A stretch of 64,000 nucleotides of DNA from an uncultured Clostridia bacterium (GTDB taxonomy: Bacteria; Bacillota; Clostridia; Lachnospirales; Lachnospiraceae): contig CALBNS010000009.1 in the NCBI GenBank assembly GCA_937896665.1, forward strand, positions 1 to 64,000, written 5' to 3'. The position numbers and the translations under genes were made by a program. The notes under the pieces are model-generated. The model had not been told where the DNA came from, made no database searches, and saw nothing but the letters and a program-made list of their open reading frames with translations. Shown in pieces: positions 16,665 to 24,976 of the stretch. Within the stretch, counting starts at the first letter, position 1. Each line of letters opens with the position of its first letter.

Positions 16665-17339
16665 CTATTTTTCAATCTCTCTTGTGTTATACATTTCCTT
16701 TAATTCTTCTAAAGGTTTTGCCATAATTGCTTCAATCATTGCTTTGCAATCACCATTTTCGATTTCTTCCACTCTCTTTGTCAAGTGCTTAGCTTCCGGT
16801 CTTAAGTATTTACCTGTAAGTCTTCTTGCAAGAAGAGCAACCTGTGGATGAGAAATACCAGCAGGGCAACGTGATGAACAAACACCACACATTACACAGT
16901 CGAATGAAAGTTCTGCACATTCTTCAAACTCTCCCCTTTGAGCATGAGCAATGTACTGCATAACATTCAGATCTTGTGTACAAGCTTTTGTACAGGCATT
17001 ACATCCGATACATGAATAAATTTCCGGATAAAGCTGCATCATAATCTGAGTTGTCGGCTTAATCTCTGTAATATCATAAACTTTCTTCTCTAACGGGAAG
17101 AATGGTAATGTAGCCACACACATGTTATCTTCAACTTTTGTTGAACATGCCAAACAGCCGTTTAATTCATTTTGTCCTTTGATTCTGTAGATTGTTGCAC
17201 AAGCACCGCAGAAGCCATTTCTACATCCACAGCCACGAACCAACTGGTATCCGGCATATTCAAAAGCTTCCATAATTGTTAAATTAGCCGGAACTTCATA
17301 TTTCTTACCATATAAATATATGTTAATCATATCTGCCAT
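16665..17339 (-). CDS. iron-sulfur subunit of the fumarate reductase (TfrB N-terminal-like)
   Basis: The 224-residue protein has a plant-type 2Fe-2S domain first (cysteines in CGCRNGFCGAC and GCLACS) and then two 4Fe-4S motifs (CIGCNACTKACT and CVMCGVCSSRCPAG). This is the layout of SdhB/FrdB proteins and of the front part of methanogen thiol:fumarate reductase TfrB. TfrB carries an HdrB-like cysteine-rich domain at its C-terminus; here that domain is missing and a separate HdrB is encoded in the same operon. It should wire electrons from the Flx/Hdr proteins to the flavoprotein 13 bases downstream. Confidence 0.86.
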   Translation of the reverse strand: MADMINIYLYGKKYEVPANLTIMEAFEYAGYQLVRGCGCRNGFCGACATIYRIKGQNELNGCLACSTKVEDNMCVATLPFFPLEKKVYDITEIKPTTQIMMQLYPEIYSCIGCNACTKACTQDLNVMQYIAHAQRGEFEECAELSFDCVMCGVCSSRCPAGISHPQVALLARRLTGKYLRPEAKHLTKRVEEIENGDCKAMIEAIMAKPLEELKEMYNTREIEK

Positions 17340-17365
17340 TTTAATTTTTCCTTTCCATTGTAATC

Positions 17366-18220
17366 CTAGTATTCATTCGGTAATTCGTCAATTTCATCAA
17401 AACGGAATACCGGACCATCTTTACAAACATATTTTGAACCAATATTGCATCGTCCACATTTGCCGATACCGCATTTCATACGAAGTTCAAATGTAGTATA
17501 AATCTGTTCATCCTGGAAACCAAGTTCTTTCAGTCCTGCCAATACGAATTTAATCATAATCGGAGGTCCACAGATTAAAGCTACTTTGTTTGTATCAAGG
17601 TTCAGTTCCTTTACATAAGCAGGTACAAATCCTACATGTCCATCCCAGCCTTCCTGTGGACGGTCAATTGTCAGATGTACATTAATGCCTTCTGTTTTCA
17701 TCCATACTTCCTGAATCTCTTTTAACTGAACTAAATCGTCTGCTGAACGAGAACCATAAACAATATCTACCGTTCCATAGTTTTCACGGTTATCAATTAC
17801 ATAATTAATAACAGAACGAAGTGGTGCCAGACCAATACCACCTGCGATAAATAACAGGTTTTTACCTTTTAATTCTGTCTCTACCGGAAAATTATTTCCG
17901 TATGGACCACGTACTGTAATCTGGGAACCAACTTCAAGGCTGTGAAGATAATCTGTAAGCTCACCACATTTTTTAATACTGAATTCCTGGTATTCTTTGT
18001 TTGTCGGTGAAGAAGTAATAGAGAACATTGCCTCACTTACACCAGGTGCACATAACATTGCACACTGTCCAGGCATGTGTTCGAACAACTTCCCGCCTTC
18101 TGGAGCATTTACACGAAATGTCTTAACATCCGGTGTCTCCTGACGGATATCTGTAATGATACCCACCTTCGGAATTAAAGTATCTAATGTATAATTGTCA
18201 TGACAATGGCATTCGCACAT
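17366..18220 (-). CDS. flxA: FlxA-like NAD(P)H:FAD oxidoreductase subunit
   Basis: A 284-residue ferredoxin-reductase-fold protein related to sulfhydrogenase gamma and PyrK. FAD-binding blocks include MPGQCAMLC and MFSITSSPT; the NAD-binding half has LFIAGGIGLAPLRSVINYV and ALICGPPIMIKFV. The C-terminal 2Fe-2S cysteines are in CGIGKCGRCNIG and YVCKDGP. It should oxidise NADH and pass electrons to the other Flx subunits. Its ATG overlaps the FlxB stop by one base, so the two are translationally coupled. NADH or NADPH preference cannot be settled by eye. Confidence 0.88.
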   Translation of the reverse strand: MCECHCHDNYTLDTLIPKVGIITDIRQETPDVKTFRVNAPEGGKLFEHMPGQCAMLCAPGVSEAMFSITSSPTNKEYQEFSIKKCGELTDYLHSLEVGSQITVRGPYGNNFPVETELKGKNLLFIAGGIGLAPLRSVINYVIDNRENYGTVDIVYGSRSADDLVQLKEIQEVWMKTEGINVHLTIDRPQEGWDGHVGFVPAYVKELNLDTNKVALICGPPIMIKFVLAGLKELGFQDEQIYTTFELRMKCGIGKCGRCNIGSKYVCKDGPVFRFDEIDELPNEY

Positions 18221-19257
18221 TAGTTTTCACCTCCCTGTTCCTGAAAAGCCTTAATGACTTTTACAATATTCAATGATGCAGGACATTTTTCTACACAACG
18301 GCCACATCCTACACACGAATACATTCCATCGTTATTTGCCGGATAATATACAAGTTTATGCATGAATCTCTGACGGAAACGCTGCAACTGGCTTGTACGG
18401 TTGTTACCGTGAGCCATCATTGTAAAGTCAGAATACATACATGAATCCCAACAACGATAACGTTTGATATCATGTCCTGTATTATAGTCTTTGATATCAT
18501 AACACTGACAAGTCGGACATACAAATGTACATGTTCCACATGCCAGACATGGTTTATATAATTCCTCCCAGATTGGCGAATTGAATTTTTCCATAAGAAC
18601 ATCGCCATTCCAGCCTTCTAATGAAAGGTTAGAATATGGAAGTTTTTCTACAATCGCACGGATTGCTGTTTTTTCCGCTTCTACTTTTTCTTCTTCAGCA
18701 TCCGCGTTCTCTAAAAGACTCTCTACTACTTTTGTAAGAGCTTCACCTTTTTCTGTTAAAGCCTTCCAGTATAAGTTTCCTTCTACCATCCATGTAGCAA
18801 CATCAGCTACAGGCTCTGCACAATCAACACCGAAAACTTTACAGAAACATGTCTCTTCCGGCTCATGACAAGCCATAGCTACGATTGTTCCGTGCGCACG
18901 TCTCGCTGCGTAGAAACTATCTACCGGATCAGCCAAAAATACTTTATCAAGTACTTCTACACCTTTTACATCACATGCTTTCATACCAAATACAACAAAG
19001 TTCTGGTTTTTCAAAGCTTCCGGCTCGATAGAAATTTTCTTTCCATCTGTTATACAAGTATATAAATTTTCGCTCTGTGGAAAGAATGCATCTTTTGGAG
19101 ATTTTACAGACTTTAATGTATCTAAATCAACCTCTACACCTTCGCTCCATGCTGCGAAGTTCACCTGTCCACTTGTCTTCACAGGCAGATATAATTCTTG
19201 ATTTCCGGCAATTAACTGGAATAATGCCGACAGATTTTCTTTTGCTATCTTATACAT
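18220..19257 (-). CDS. flxB: FlxB-like 4Fe-4S subunit (sulfhydrogenase beta family)
   Basis: A 345-residue electron-transfer protein. The N-terminal half resembles sulfhydrogenase subunit beta (VFGMKACDVKGVEVLDKVF); the C-terminal half holds two ferredoxin motifs, CLACGTCTFVCPTCQC and CVGCGRCVEKCPASL. It is expected to be the partner of FlxA. It starts three bases after the FlxC stop and overlaps FlxA by one base, which indicates a single complex. Related proteins occur in NiFe sulfhydrogenases, but no hydrogenase catalytic subunit is present in this window. Confidence 0.85.
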   Translation of the reverse strand: MYKIAKENLSALFQLIAGNQELYLPVKTSGQVNFAAWSEGVEVDLDTLKSVKSPKDAFFPQSENLYTCITDGKKISIEPEALKNQNFVVFGMKACDVKGVEVLDKVFLADPVDSFYAARRAHGTIVAMACHEPEETCFCKVFGVDCAEPVADVATWMVEGNLYWKALTEKGEALTKVVESLLENADAEEEKVEAEKTAIRAIVEKLPYSNLSLEGWNGDVLMEKFNSPIWEELYKPCLACGTCTFVCPTCQCYDIKDYNTGHDIKRYRCWDSCMYSDFTMMAHGNNRTSQLQRFRQRFMHKLVYYPANNDGMYSCVGCGRCVEKCPASLNIVKVIKAFQEQGGEN

Positions 19258-19260
19258 ACA

Positions 19261-20235
19261 TTATCCCCTTTCTGTTACGATACTTGGTTCAGCATCGTCA
19301 AATGTAAAGTTTGTGAGTGGTCCTCTTGAGTCTGTGTCTGCTCCTGCCTGATAGTCACCGTATAATTCATTGATGTCTTTGATAAATTTACGGTTAAATA
19401 AGTGAAGCGGAATGCCCTGCGGACATACTCTGCTGCATTCTCCACAGTCTGTACATCTTCCAGCCACGTGGAACGCACGGATTACATGGAACATCTTTTC
19501 TTCAAATGAGTCAACATTTGCTTTCTGTGCACTGTCAAACTTTGTACTGTCAAATACACATTTACGGCAGCTACATGCAGGACATACGTTACGGCACGCA
19601 TTGCAACGGATACATTTGCTTAATTCACTCTGGAAAAATGCAAATTTTTCTTCCGGGCTCATAGCCTCGATTTTCTCGATTTCTGCAAAACGTTCTGCAT
19701 CTTTTGTGTCCTTTGATTCACCGATTATTTCATCGTAAATCACATGCTCTTTGCCTTTACATACATGGCATCTTTCTAACATTATGTCAGCATATGCACA
19801 TGTCTTTTCACCATAAATAGTCTGGAATGTCAGTGTATCACACTCATCTGTCAATTCTGCACCAGAAACACTTTCAATTCCTTTAATTCCTGCTTTTTTC
19901 GCTTTTTCAATATCCAGTTTTCCTTTACATCCGACACCAACAATGTATGCTTTTTCTCTGTCTACGCGGTGCTCTTTGATTAACTGGTTAAAGCTGTATG
20001 TATCACATGGTTTTAAGCAAACCATTGTTTTTCCTTCTAACTTAGAAGCTTCAATCATGTATTTGCTTAAGTTCGCACCACAGAATCCATTATATACGAA
20101 ATCCTTCAAATCTTCTGCTTTGTCGAAGTAAGCTGGTTCTGGATTGTATGGCAGATCGCCGGCTTTCCAGCCGAGAACACGCGCTACTGTTCCGTTTTCC
20201 AGCAGTTCTTTCGCACGGTTAATTAATTCCTGCAT
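19261..20235 (-). CDS. flxC: FlxC-like 4Fe-4S dicluster subunit
   Basis: The 324-residue protein resembles coenzyme F420-reducing hydrogenase beta/FlxC proteins in its N-terminal half (VYNGFCGANLSKYM; CLKPCDTYSFNQLI; GVGCKGKL) and has two ferredoxin motifs, CIRCNACRNVCPACSC and CTDCGECSRVCPQGI. It overlaps FlxD upstream by 13 bases. Role inferred: electron relay between FlxB and FlxD/HdrA. Flx subunit lettering in the literature is by order and similarity, so the B/C labels are tentative. Confidence 0.8.
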   Translation of the reverse strand: MQELINRAKELLENGTVARVLGWKAGDLPYNPEPAYFDKAEDLKDFVYNGFCGANLSKYMIEASKLEGKTMVCLKPCDTYSFNQLIKEHRVDREKAYIVGVGCKGKLDIEKAKKAGIKGIESVSGAELTDECDTLTFQTIYGEKTCAYADIMLERCHVCKGKEHVIYDEIIGESKDTKDAERFAEIEKIEAMSPEEKFAFFQSELSKCIRCNACRNVCPACSCRKCVFDSTKFDSAQKANVDSFEEKMFHVIRAFHVAGRCTDCGECSRVCPQGIPLHLFNRKFIKDINELYGDYQAGADTDSRGPLTNFTFDDAEPSIVTERG

Positions 20236-20666
20236 CTCAAATCCCCCAATCTCACATTCTTGCCAAGAGAATTGATTTTCTCAACAAATTCATTCATTGT
20301 CTGAGAGAATTTTACACCCTCAGCAGCAGATACCCATTCTACACGGGTACGTCCATTTTCTACACCGATATAATCCAGCATAGAGAACAGAAGTGTCATA
20401 CGTCTTCTTGCATAGTAGTTACCTGTGCTATAGTGACAGTCCCCTGGGTGACATCCACATAAGATAACTCCATCTGCTCCTTTTTCAAATGCTCTTAAGA
20501 TAAACATTGGGTTTACACGGCAAGAGCAAGGAACACGTATAATTTTTACATCAGCAGGATATGCCAGACGGCTGCTTCCTGCTAAATCTGCGCCTGCATA
20601 ACTACACCAGTTACAGCAGAACGCTACAATTTTCGGTCTGAATTCTTGATTTACTTCTATCGACAT
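20223..20666 (-). CDS. flxD: FlxD/MvhD-like 2Fe-2S electron adaptor
   Basis: The 147-residue protein is an MvhD-family adaptor that docks an electron donor to HdrA. The five-cysteine pattern is clear: FCCNWCSYAGAD, VPCSCR, and LCGCHPGDCHY. In methanogens MvhD joins hydrogenase to HdrA; in sulfate reducers FlxD joins the NADH-oxidising Flx subunits to HdrA. Here it sits exactly between hdrA (overlap of 10 bases) and the Flx genes (overlap of 13), so the latter role is expected. Confidence 0.9.
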   Translation of the reverse strand: MSIEVNQEFRPKIVAFCCNWCSYAGADLAGSSRLAYPADVKIIRVPCSCRVNPMFILRAFEKGADGVILCGCHPGDCHYSTGNYYARRRMTLLFSMLDYIGVENGRTRVEWVSAAEGVKFSQTMNEFVEKINSLGKNVRLGDLRCRN

Positions 20667-22645
20667 ATTGCATCTACCTCCGCTATAATCTGTCTGTTAG
20701 AGAATCCTTGTAAGTCCATAGCACCTGAAGGACATGCTACCGTACATGCTCCACAACCCTGACACAGTGCATTGTTAACAACTGCAACACGGCGTGTTTC
20801 ACGGATACCATGGTCATTTACTTCTTTATCCTCGTATGTGATTGCACCATAAGGACATACATTTGCACATGTAGAACATCCGTTACACAGAAGTTCATCT
20901 GAACGTGCTGTACATGGGTTTGTCATCAATTTGTCCTTAGCCAATAAGCCAATCGCTTTTACTGCTGCTGCACCTGCCTGGGCAACTGTTTCAGGAATAT
21001 CTTTTGGTCCCTGACATACACCTGATAAGAATACACCTGCTGTTGGTGATTCTACAGGACGAAGTTTCGCATGAGATTCTGTCAGGAAGTTATTAGTATC
21101 AATACTTGCCGTCAACATAGTAGCAATCTTTCTTACGTCTGGGTTTGGCTCAATAGCAGTTGCAAGAACAACCATATCCGCCTCTTTTAAGATTTGTTTG
21201 TTGTCTAACAAATCAACACCCTGTACTAATAATTTTCCATCTGGCTGAGGAATAACTTTTCCTACCTGTCCTTTGATATAATTTACGCCATAATCTTCTA
21301 CTGCTCTTCTATAGAACTCGTCGAAGTTCTTACCTGGTGTACGAACATCGATGTAGAATACTGTTACGTTCACATCCGGATATTTATCACGGATTAACAT
21401 TGCATGTTTTGCTGTGTACATACAACAAATCTTAGAGCAGTAACTCTTTCCTCTGTTATCTGCGCAACGGCTTCCTACACATTGGATAAATACCATTTCC
21501 TTTGGATGCTTTCCGTCTGAGAGACGTTCTAAGTGTCCCTTTGTCGGTCCTGCTGCATTCATAACACGTTCCAGCTCAAGAGATGTGATAACGTCTTTGC
21601 TCTGGTTGTATGCGTACTCATCATAGTTATCAAGCTTGATTGTATCAAAACCTGTTGCAACTACAATTGCACCGTATTTTTCTGTAACGATTTCATCCTG
21701 CTGTGCATAATCAATAGCGCCTGCCTGACATACTTTTTCACAGATACCACATTTTCCTGTTTTAAATTTAATACAAGCATCACGGTCGATTACAGGTACA
21801 TTTGGAATAGCCTGTGCAAACGGTGTGTAAATAGCGCTTCTCGTGTTCAAGCCACGGTTGAATTCGCTCAACGATTTCTTAGATGGACATTTTTCCTGAC
21901 AAACGCCACAGCCTGTACATTTGTCCATATTTACACTTCTTGCTTTCTTTCTGATATCTACAGTGAAATCACCTACGAAACCAGATACTTTATCTACTTC
22001 ACTATATGTATAGATTGTGATTTTTTCATGAGCTGCAGCCTCTACCATCTTTGGTGTAAGGATACATGCCGAACAGTCAAGTGTTGGGAAAGTTTTGTCT
22101 AATTGAGACATTCTTCCACCGATACTTGGTGTCTTTTCAACGATGTCTACTTCATATCCTGCATCTGCAATATCAAGCGCAGTCTGGATACCGGCGATAC
22201 CGCCGCCGATTACTAACGCACGTTTTGTTACGCGGCTTTCGCCCGGTTTTAATGGTGCGTTCAAGTTTACTTTCGCAATCGCTGCTCTTGCAAGGATTAC
22301 GGCTTTCTTTGTGGCCTCTTCCATGTCTTTGTGAATCCATGAACAGTGTTCACGAATGTTTGCGATTTCTACCATGTATGGATTCAGTCCGGCTCTTTCA
22401 GCTGCTGTTCTGAATGTAGTTTCATGCATACGTGGTGAACAAGAACATACAACGATTCCTGTCAGGTTTTTTTCTTGAATTGCTGCTGCAATTCTGGCTT
22501 GTCCAGCTTCTGAGCACATATACTGGTAGTCTTCTGCATGAACAACGCCTGGCTCTAAAAGAGCCATCTCAGCTACTTTTTTAACGTCTACCGTAGCGGC
22601 AATGTTACTTCCGCAATGACAGACAAATACTCCTATTCTCTGCAT
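20657..22645 (-). CDS. hdrA: heterodisulfide reductase subunit A (bifurcating flavoprotein)
   Basis: The 662-residue HdrA has the full set of domains. An N-terminal cysteine domain (GVFVCHCGSNIA; CSCSPRMHETTF) comes first, then the FAD Rossmann site (RALVIGGGIAGIQTALDIAD), the conserved LDCSACILTPKM loop, and an inserted ferredoxin (CTGCGVCQEKCP; CGICEKVC). The second half of the flavin domain follows, with two C-terminal 4Fe-4S motifs (CNGCSTCANVCP; CQGCGACTVACPSG). HdrA-type FAD is the site of electron bifurcation in known complexes. The length matches methanogen HdrA and is not the short non-bifurcating kind. It follows hdrC by five bases and overlaps flxD. Confidence 0.94.
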   Translation of the reverse strand: MQRIGVFVCHCGSNIAATVDVKKVAEMALLEPGVVHAEDYQYMCSEAGQARIAAAIQEKNLTGIVVCSCSPRMHETTFRTAAERAGLNPYMVEIANIREHCSWIHKDMEEATKKAVILARAAIAKVNLNAPLKPGESRVTKRALVIGGGIAGIQTALDIADAGYEVDIVEKTPSIGGRMSQLDKTFPTLDCSACILTPKMVEAAAHEKITIYTYSEVDKVSGFVGDFTVDIRKKARSVNMDKCTGCGVCQEKCPSKKSLSEFNRGLNTRSAIYTPFAQAIPNVPVIDRDACIKFKTGKCGICEKVCQAGAIDYAQQDEIVTEKYGAIVVATGFDTIKLDNYDEYAYNQSKDVITSLELERVMNAAGPTKGHLERLSDGKHPKEMVFIQCVGSRCADNRGKSYCSKICCMYTAKHAMLIRDKYPDVNVTVFYIDVRTPGKNFDEFYRRAVEDYGVNYIKGQVGKVIPQPDGKLLVQGVDLLDNKQILKEADMVVLATAIEPNPDVRKIATMLTASIDTNNFLTESHAKLRPVESPTAGVFLSGVCQGPKDIPETVAQAGAAAVKAIGLLAKDKLMTNPCTARSDELLCNGCSTCANVCPYGAITYEDKEVNDHGIRETRRVAVVNNALCQGCGACTVACPSGAMDLQGFSNRQIIAEVDAICR

Positions 22646-22650
22646 GCGAC

Positions 22651-23040
22651 TTACCTCCTGTATCTTCTAAATGCACTAACCAAGAGCTGTTGTGGAAGTT
22701 CTGGATCTAACAATTCCGGAACCTCATCCGGTGACAGGTAAGTCTGACCTTTTTCACGGACAACAAGCTGTCTTGCCGCATCAATTAATTTTCCTGGTTT
22801 TACATCTCTTGGACAACGTTCTACACATGCAAAGCATGAAAGACATTTCCAAAGTGATTTTGAATTTACCAGACTTTCAATATCTCCGTTCTGTACGTAA
22901 GATACGAACTGGTGTGGTTTGATATCCATCTCGTTAAAAGATGGGCAGGAAGCAGAACATTTTCCGCATTTCATACATTTCAAAGGATTCACGCCGCTGA
23001 TTTCTTTAATACGTTCAGCCTGATTTTTTGCGGTACTCAT
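22651..23040 (-). CDS. hdrC: heterodisulfide reductase subunit C
   Basis: The 129-residue iron-sulfur protein has two 4Fe-4S motifs, CMKCGKCSASCPS and CLSCFACVERCPRDVKPG, as in HdrC proteins that link HdrA to HdrB. Start codon and the HdrB stop overlap in TAATG, so the two are coupled. Context gives high confidence in the identity. Confidence 0.92.
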   Translation of the reverse strand: MSTAKNQAERIKEISGVNPLKCMKCGKCSASCPSFNEMDIKPHQFVSYVQNGDIESLVNSKSLWKCLSCFACVERCPRDVKPGKLIDAARQLVVREKGQTYLSPDEVPELLDPELPQQLLVSAFRRYRR

Positions 23041-23834
23041 TATTTTGCTACCTCCTCTTTTACGCCGAGTGCTTCTGCAAGAAGTTCCGTGAAATAGTAT
23101 ACAGGAATCTTGCCTTCTGTACTCTTATTCAGATTGTACATACATAACGGACAAGCTGTGATTAACATCTCAGCGCCAAAACCTTCGGCACTGTCTACAA
23201 TCTTGTCACACATGTTTTTTGCCATATCTTTTTCTTTCAAAGAAATGTATCCACCGCAACATTCGTTGCGATATGGATATACAACCGGTGTTGCTCCAAT
23301 GGCACGGATAAAATCTTCAATAATTGACGGATTCTCAGGATTATCAAATCCAAGAATCTTTCCAGGGCGAAGAAGCAGGCACCCGTAATAAGCGCCGATT
23401 TTCTTATCCTTCAGTGGATTAACCACTTTTTCTTTCAGCTTATCGAAACCAACTTTGTCACGAAGTACTTCCAGAAAATGTAATACTTCTGTTTCGCCTG
23501 CATATGGTTCCTCAAGCTGCATATAGTTGTTAGCTCTGGTACGAATGTCGTCTACATTCTTCATGTCATCATTCACGCGTTTAATTACGTGATGACATGC
23601 AGAACAAAGTGTTACCAAGCTCTGGCCTTTTTCTTTGGCCTCATTGAGAGCACGAACGGAAGAAAGCTTTGTTGCAATCTCATCAGTACCGAGCGGATAA
23701 ACTCCGCCGCAGCACTGCCAGTTTTCAATTTCTTCCAGTTCAAATCCCAGTGCCCTTGCAGAAGCTCTGGCATATTCGTCCAGATCTTTTGCTTTTGTTC
23801 TCAGGGTACACCCTGGATAATAGCTGTACTTCAT
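23040..23834 (-). CDS. hdrB: heterodisulfide reductase subunit B
   Basis: The 264-residue protein has two CCG cysteine-rich domains that in methanogen HdrB bind noncubane 4Fe-4S clusters at the heterodisulfide site. First set: YYPGCTLR, WQCCGGVYP, CSACHH. Second set: YYGCLLLRP, NECCGGYIS, CPLCMYNL. All cysteines look intact. Methanogen heterodisulfide is not expected in this organism, so the physiological oxidant is open; fumarate through the co-encoded reductase, or a protein or small disulfide, are candidates. It follows the malate dehydrogenase gene by 45 bases. Confidence 0.92.
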   Translation of the reverse strand: MKYSYYPGCTLRTKAKDLDEYARASARALGFELEEIENWQCCGGVYPLGTDEIATKLSSVRALNEAKEKGQSLVTLCSACHHVIKRVNDDMKNVDDIRTRANNYMQLEEPYAGETEVLHFLEVLRDKVGFDKLKEKVVNPLKDKKIGAYYGCLLLRPGKILGFDNPENPSIIEDFIRAIGATPVVYPYRNECCGGYISLKEKDMAKNMCDKIVDSAEGFGAEMLITACPLCMYNLNKSTEGKIPVYYFTELLAEALGVKEEVAK

Positions 23835-23879
23835 AATGAATCATTCTCCTCTTTATTTGAAGGTTATATTAGAGTTATA

Positions 23880-24827
23880 TTAAAGTTCAATCTGTGCGAT
23901 AATAGATTTCAATGTATCTGCACTCTTCTTAAGCAATTCTACTTCTTCTTCTGTTAATTCAACATGAACTTTACCACGGTTTCCTTGTGGTCCTACCAAT
24001 GATAATGTACTTAAGCACACATCATCAATGCCGTATTCACCGTGCATCATTGTAGATACTGTAGCTATAGAATCTGATGCTGCAAGAAGGATACCACATA
24101 ACTTACAAACAGATGCTGCAATTGCATAGAATGTTGCACCTTTATTTGCAATAATCTTTCCGCCTGATTTTTGTACATACTGTAACATAGCATCTTTATC
24201 TACAGCATGCATCTCTTCGCCTCTGATTTTCATAGATGTTGGGTATTCATCTACCGGGATTGCTGAAATACGCGCAAGGCTCCATGGAATAAATGAGCTG
24301 TCTCCGTGTTCACCGAATACATAAGCATGTACATTCTTTTGTGCAACCTTAAAGTGTTCTGAAAGTCCACAACGAAGTCTTGCTGAGTCTAATACTGTAC
24401 CAGAACCAATAATCTGTTCTTCCGGCAATCCTGAAATCTTAGTAAATACATATGTCATGATATCAATTGGATTACTTACAATAACATATTTAGCATTTGG
24501 TGCTGCCTTTACGATTTCTGGTGTAATAGCCTTTAAAATATTAACGTTTGTCTGTGTAAGTTCAAGTCTTGTCTGACCTGGTTTACGTGCGATTCCTGAT
24601 GTGATAATTACGATATCAGAATCTTTAGCATCTTCATATTCCCCTGCTTTAATTGAAATTGGGTCTCTAAAGTATGTGCCCTGGATAATATCCAACGCTT
24701 CCCCTTCTGCTTTGTCTTTGTTGATATCAATCATCACGATTTCAGATGCGATATCCTCGTTTGCCAGGGTATATGCGATGGTTGATCCTACGCTACCTGC
24801 TCCAATAATAGTGATTTTACTGCTCAT
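23880..24827 (-). CDS. mdh: LDH-fold malate dehydrogenase
   Basis: A 315-residue NAD-dependent 2-hydroxyacid dehydrogenase. Rossmann GAGSVGST at 9-16, catalytic GEHGDS (His174), and the substrate Arg in the LDSARLR helix are present. Automated tools would often call it L-lactate dehydrogenase. The specificity loop, however, reads IARKPGQTR: Arg81 stands where lactate enzymes have Gln (NQKPGETR), and Arg at this place is the malate/oxaloacetate determinant. Neighbours fit as well: fumarase and fumarate reductase lie downstream on the same strand. ATG at 24825-24827 follows AGGAGGG. It is first in the operon, behind a Rex-like site. Confidence 0.88.
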   Translation of the reverse strand: MSSKITIIGAGSVGSTIAYTLANEDIASEIVMIDINKDKAEGEALDIIQGTYFRDPISIKAGEYEDAKDSDIVIITSGIARKPGQTRLELTQTNVNILKAITPEIVKAAPNAKYVIVSNPIDIMTYVFTKISGLPEEQIIGSGTVLDSARLRCGLSEHFKVAQKNVHAYVFGEHGDSSFIPWSLARISAIPVDEYPTSMKIRGEEMHAVDKDAMLQYVQKSGGKIIANKGATFYAIAASVCKLCGILLAASDSIATVSTMMHGEYGIDDVCLSTLSLVGPQGNRGKVHVELTEEEVELLKKSADTLKSIIAQIEL

Positions 24828-24848
24828 AGCCTTTCCCTCCTATTTTCA

Positions 24849-24866
24849 TTGTTTAATTTTTAACAA
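24849..24866 (-). promoter_or_regulatory. Rex-type redox operator
   Basis: TTGTTAAAAATTAAACAA on the minus strand differs from the Rex consensus TTGTTAA-N4-TTAACAA at one position. Rex is the NADH/NAD-sensing repressor of fermentation and electron-transfer genes. The site lies between the promoter and the mdh start, where a bound repressor would block transcription. The rex gene is not in this window. Confidence 0.75.
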
Positions 24867-24882
24867 TACTAACTTAAAAAAC

Positions 24883-24938
24883 TTGAGTTTTACTCAACAT
24901 TCTCATAGTATAATATCATATTCGACCTTATGAAACAA
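24883..24938 (-). promoter_or_regulatory. promoter of the mdh-hdr-flx-frd-fum operon with adjacent palindrome
   Basis: TTGTTT at 24933-24938, a 17-base spacer and TATTAT at 24910-24915 form a sigma-A promoter. Twelve bases past the -10 is a perfect inverted repeat, TTGAGTAAAACTCAA (24883-24897), a possible second operator. Confidence 0.65.
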
Positions 24939-24976
24939 TCTTTTTTTGTCTTTTTTCATCAATCTTAATCTGCAAT

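Noticed and set aside
21533..22102. 189-residue plus-strand ORF over hdrA
   Set aside because: Antisense to the cysteine-rich HdrA coding sequence; no ribosome binding site and no family.
23880..24827. L-lactate dehydrogenase annotation
   Set aside because: Arg at the specificity position and the fumarate operon context favour malate dehydrogenase.
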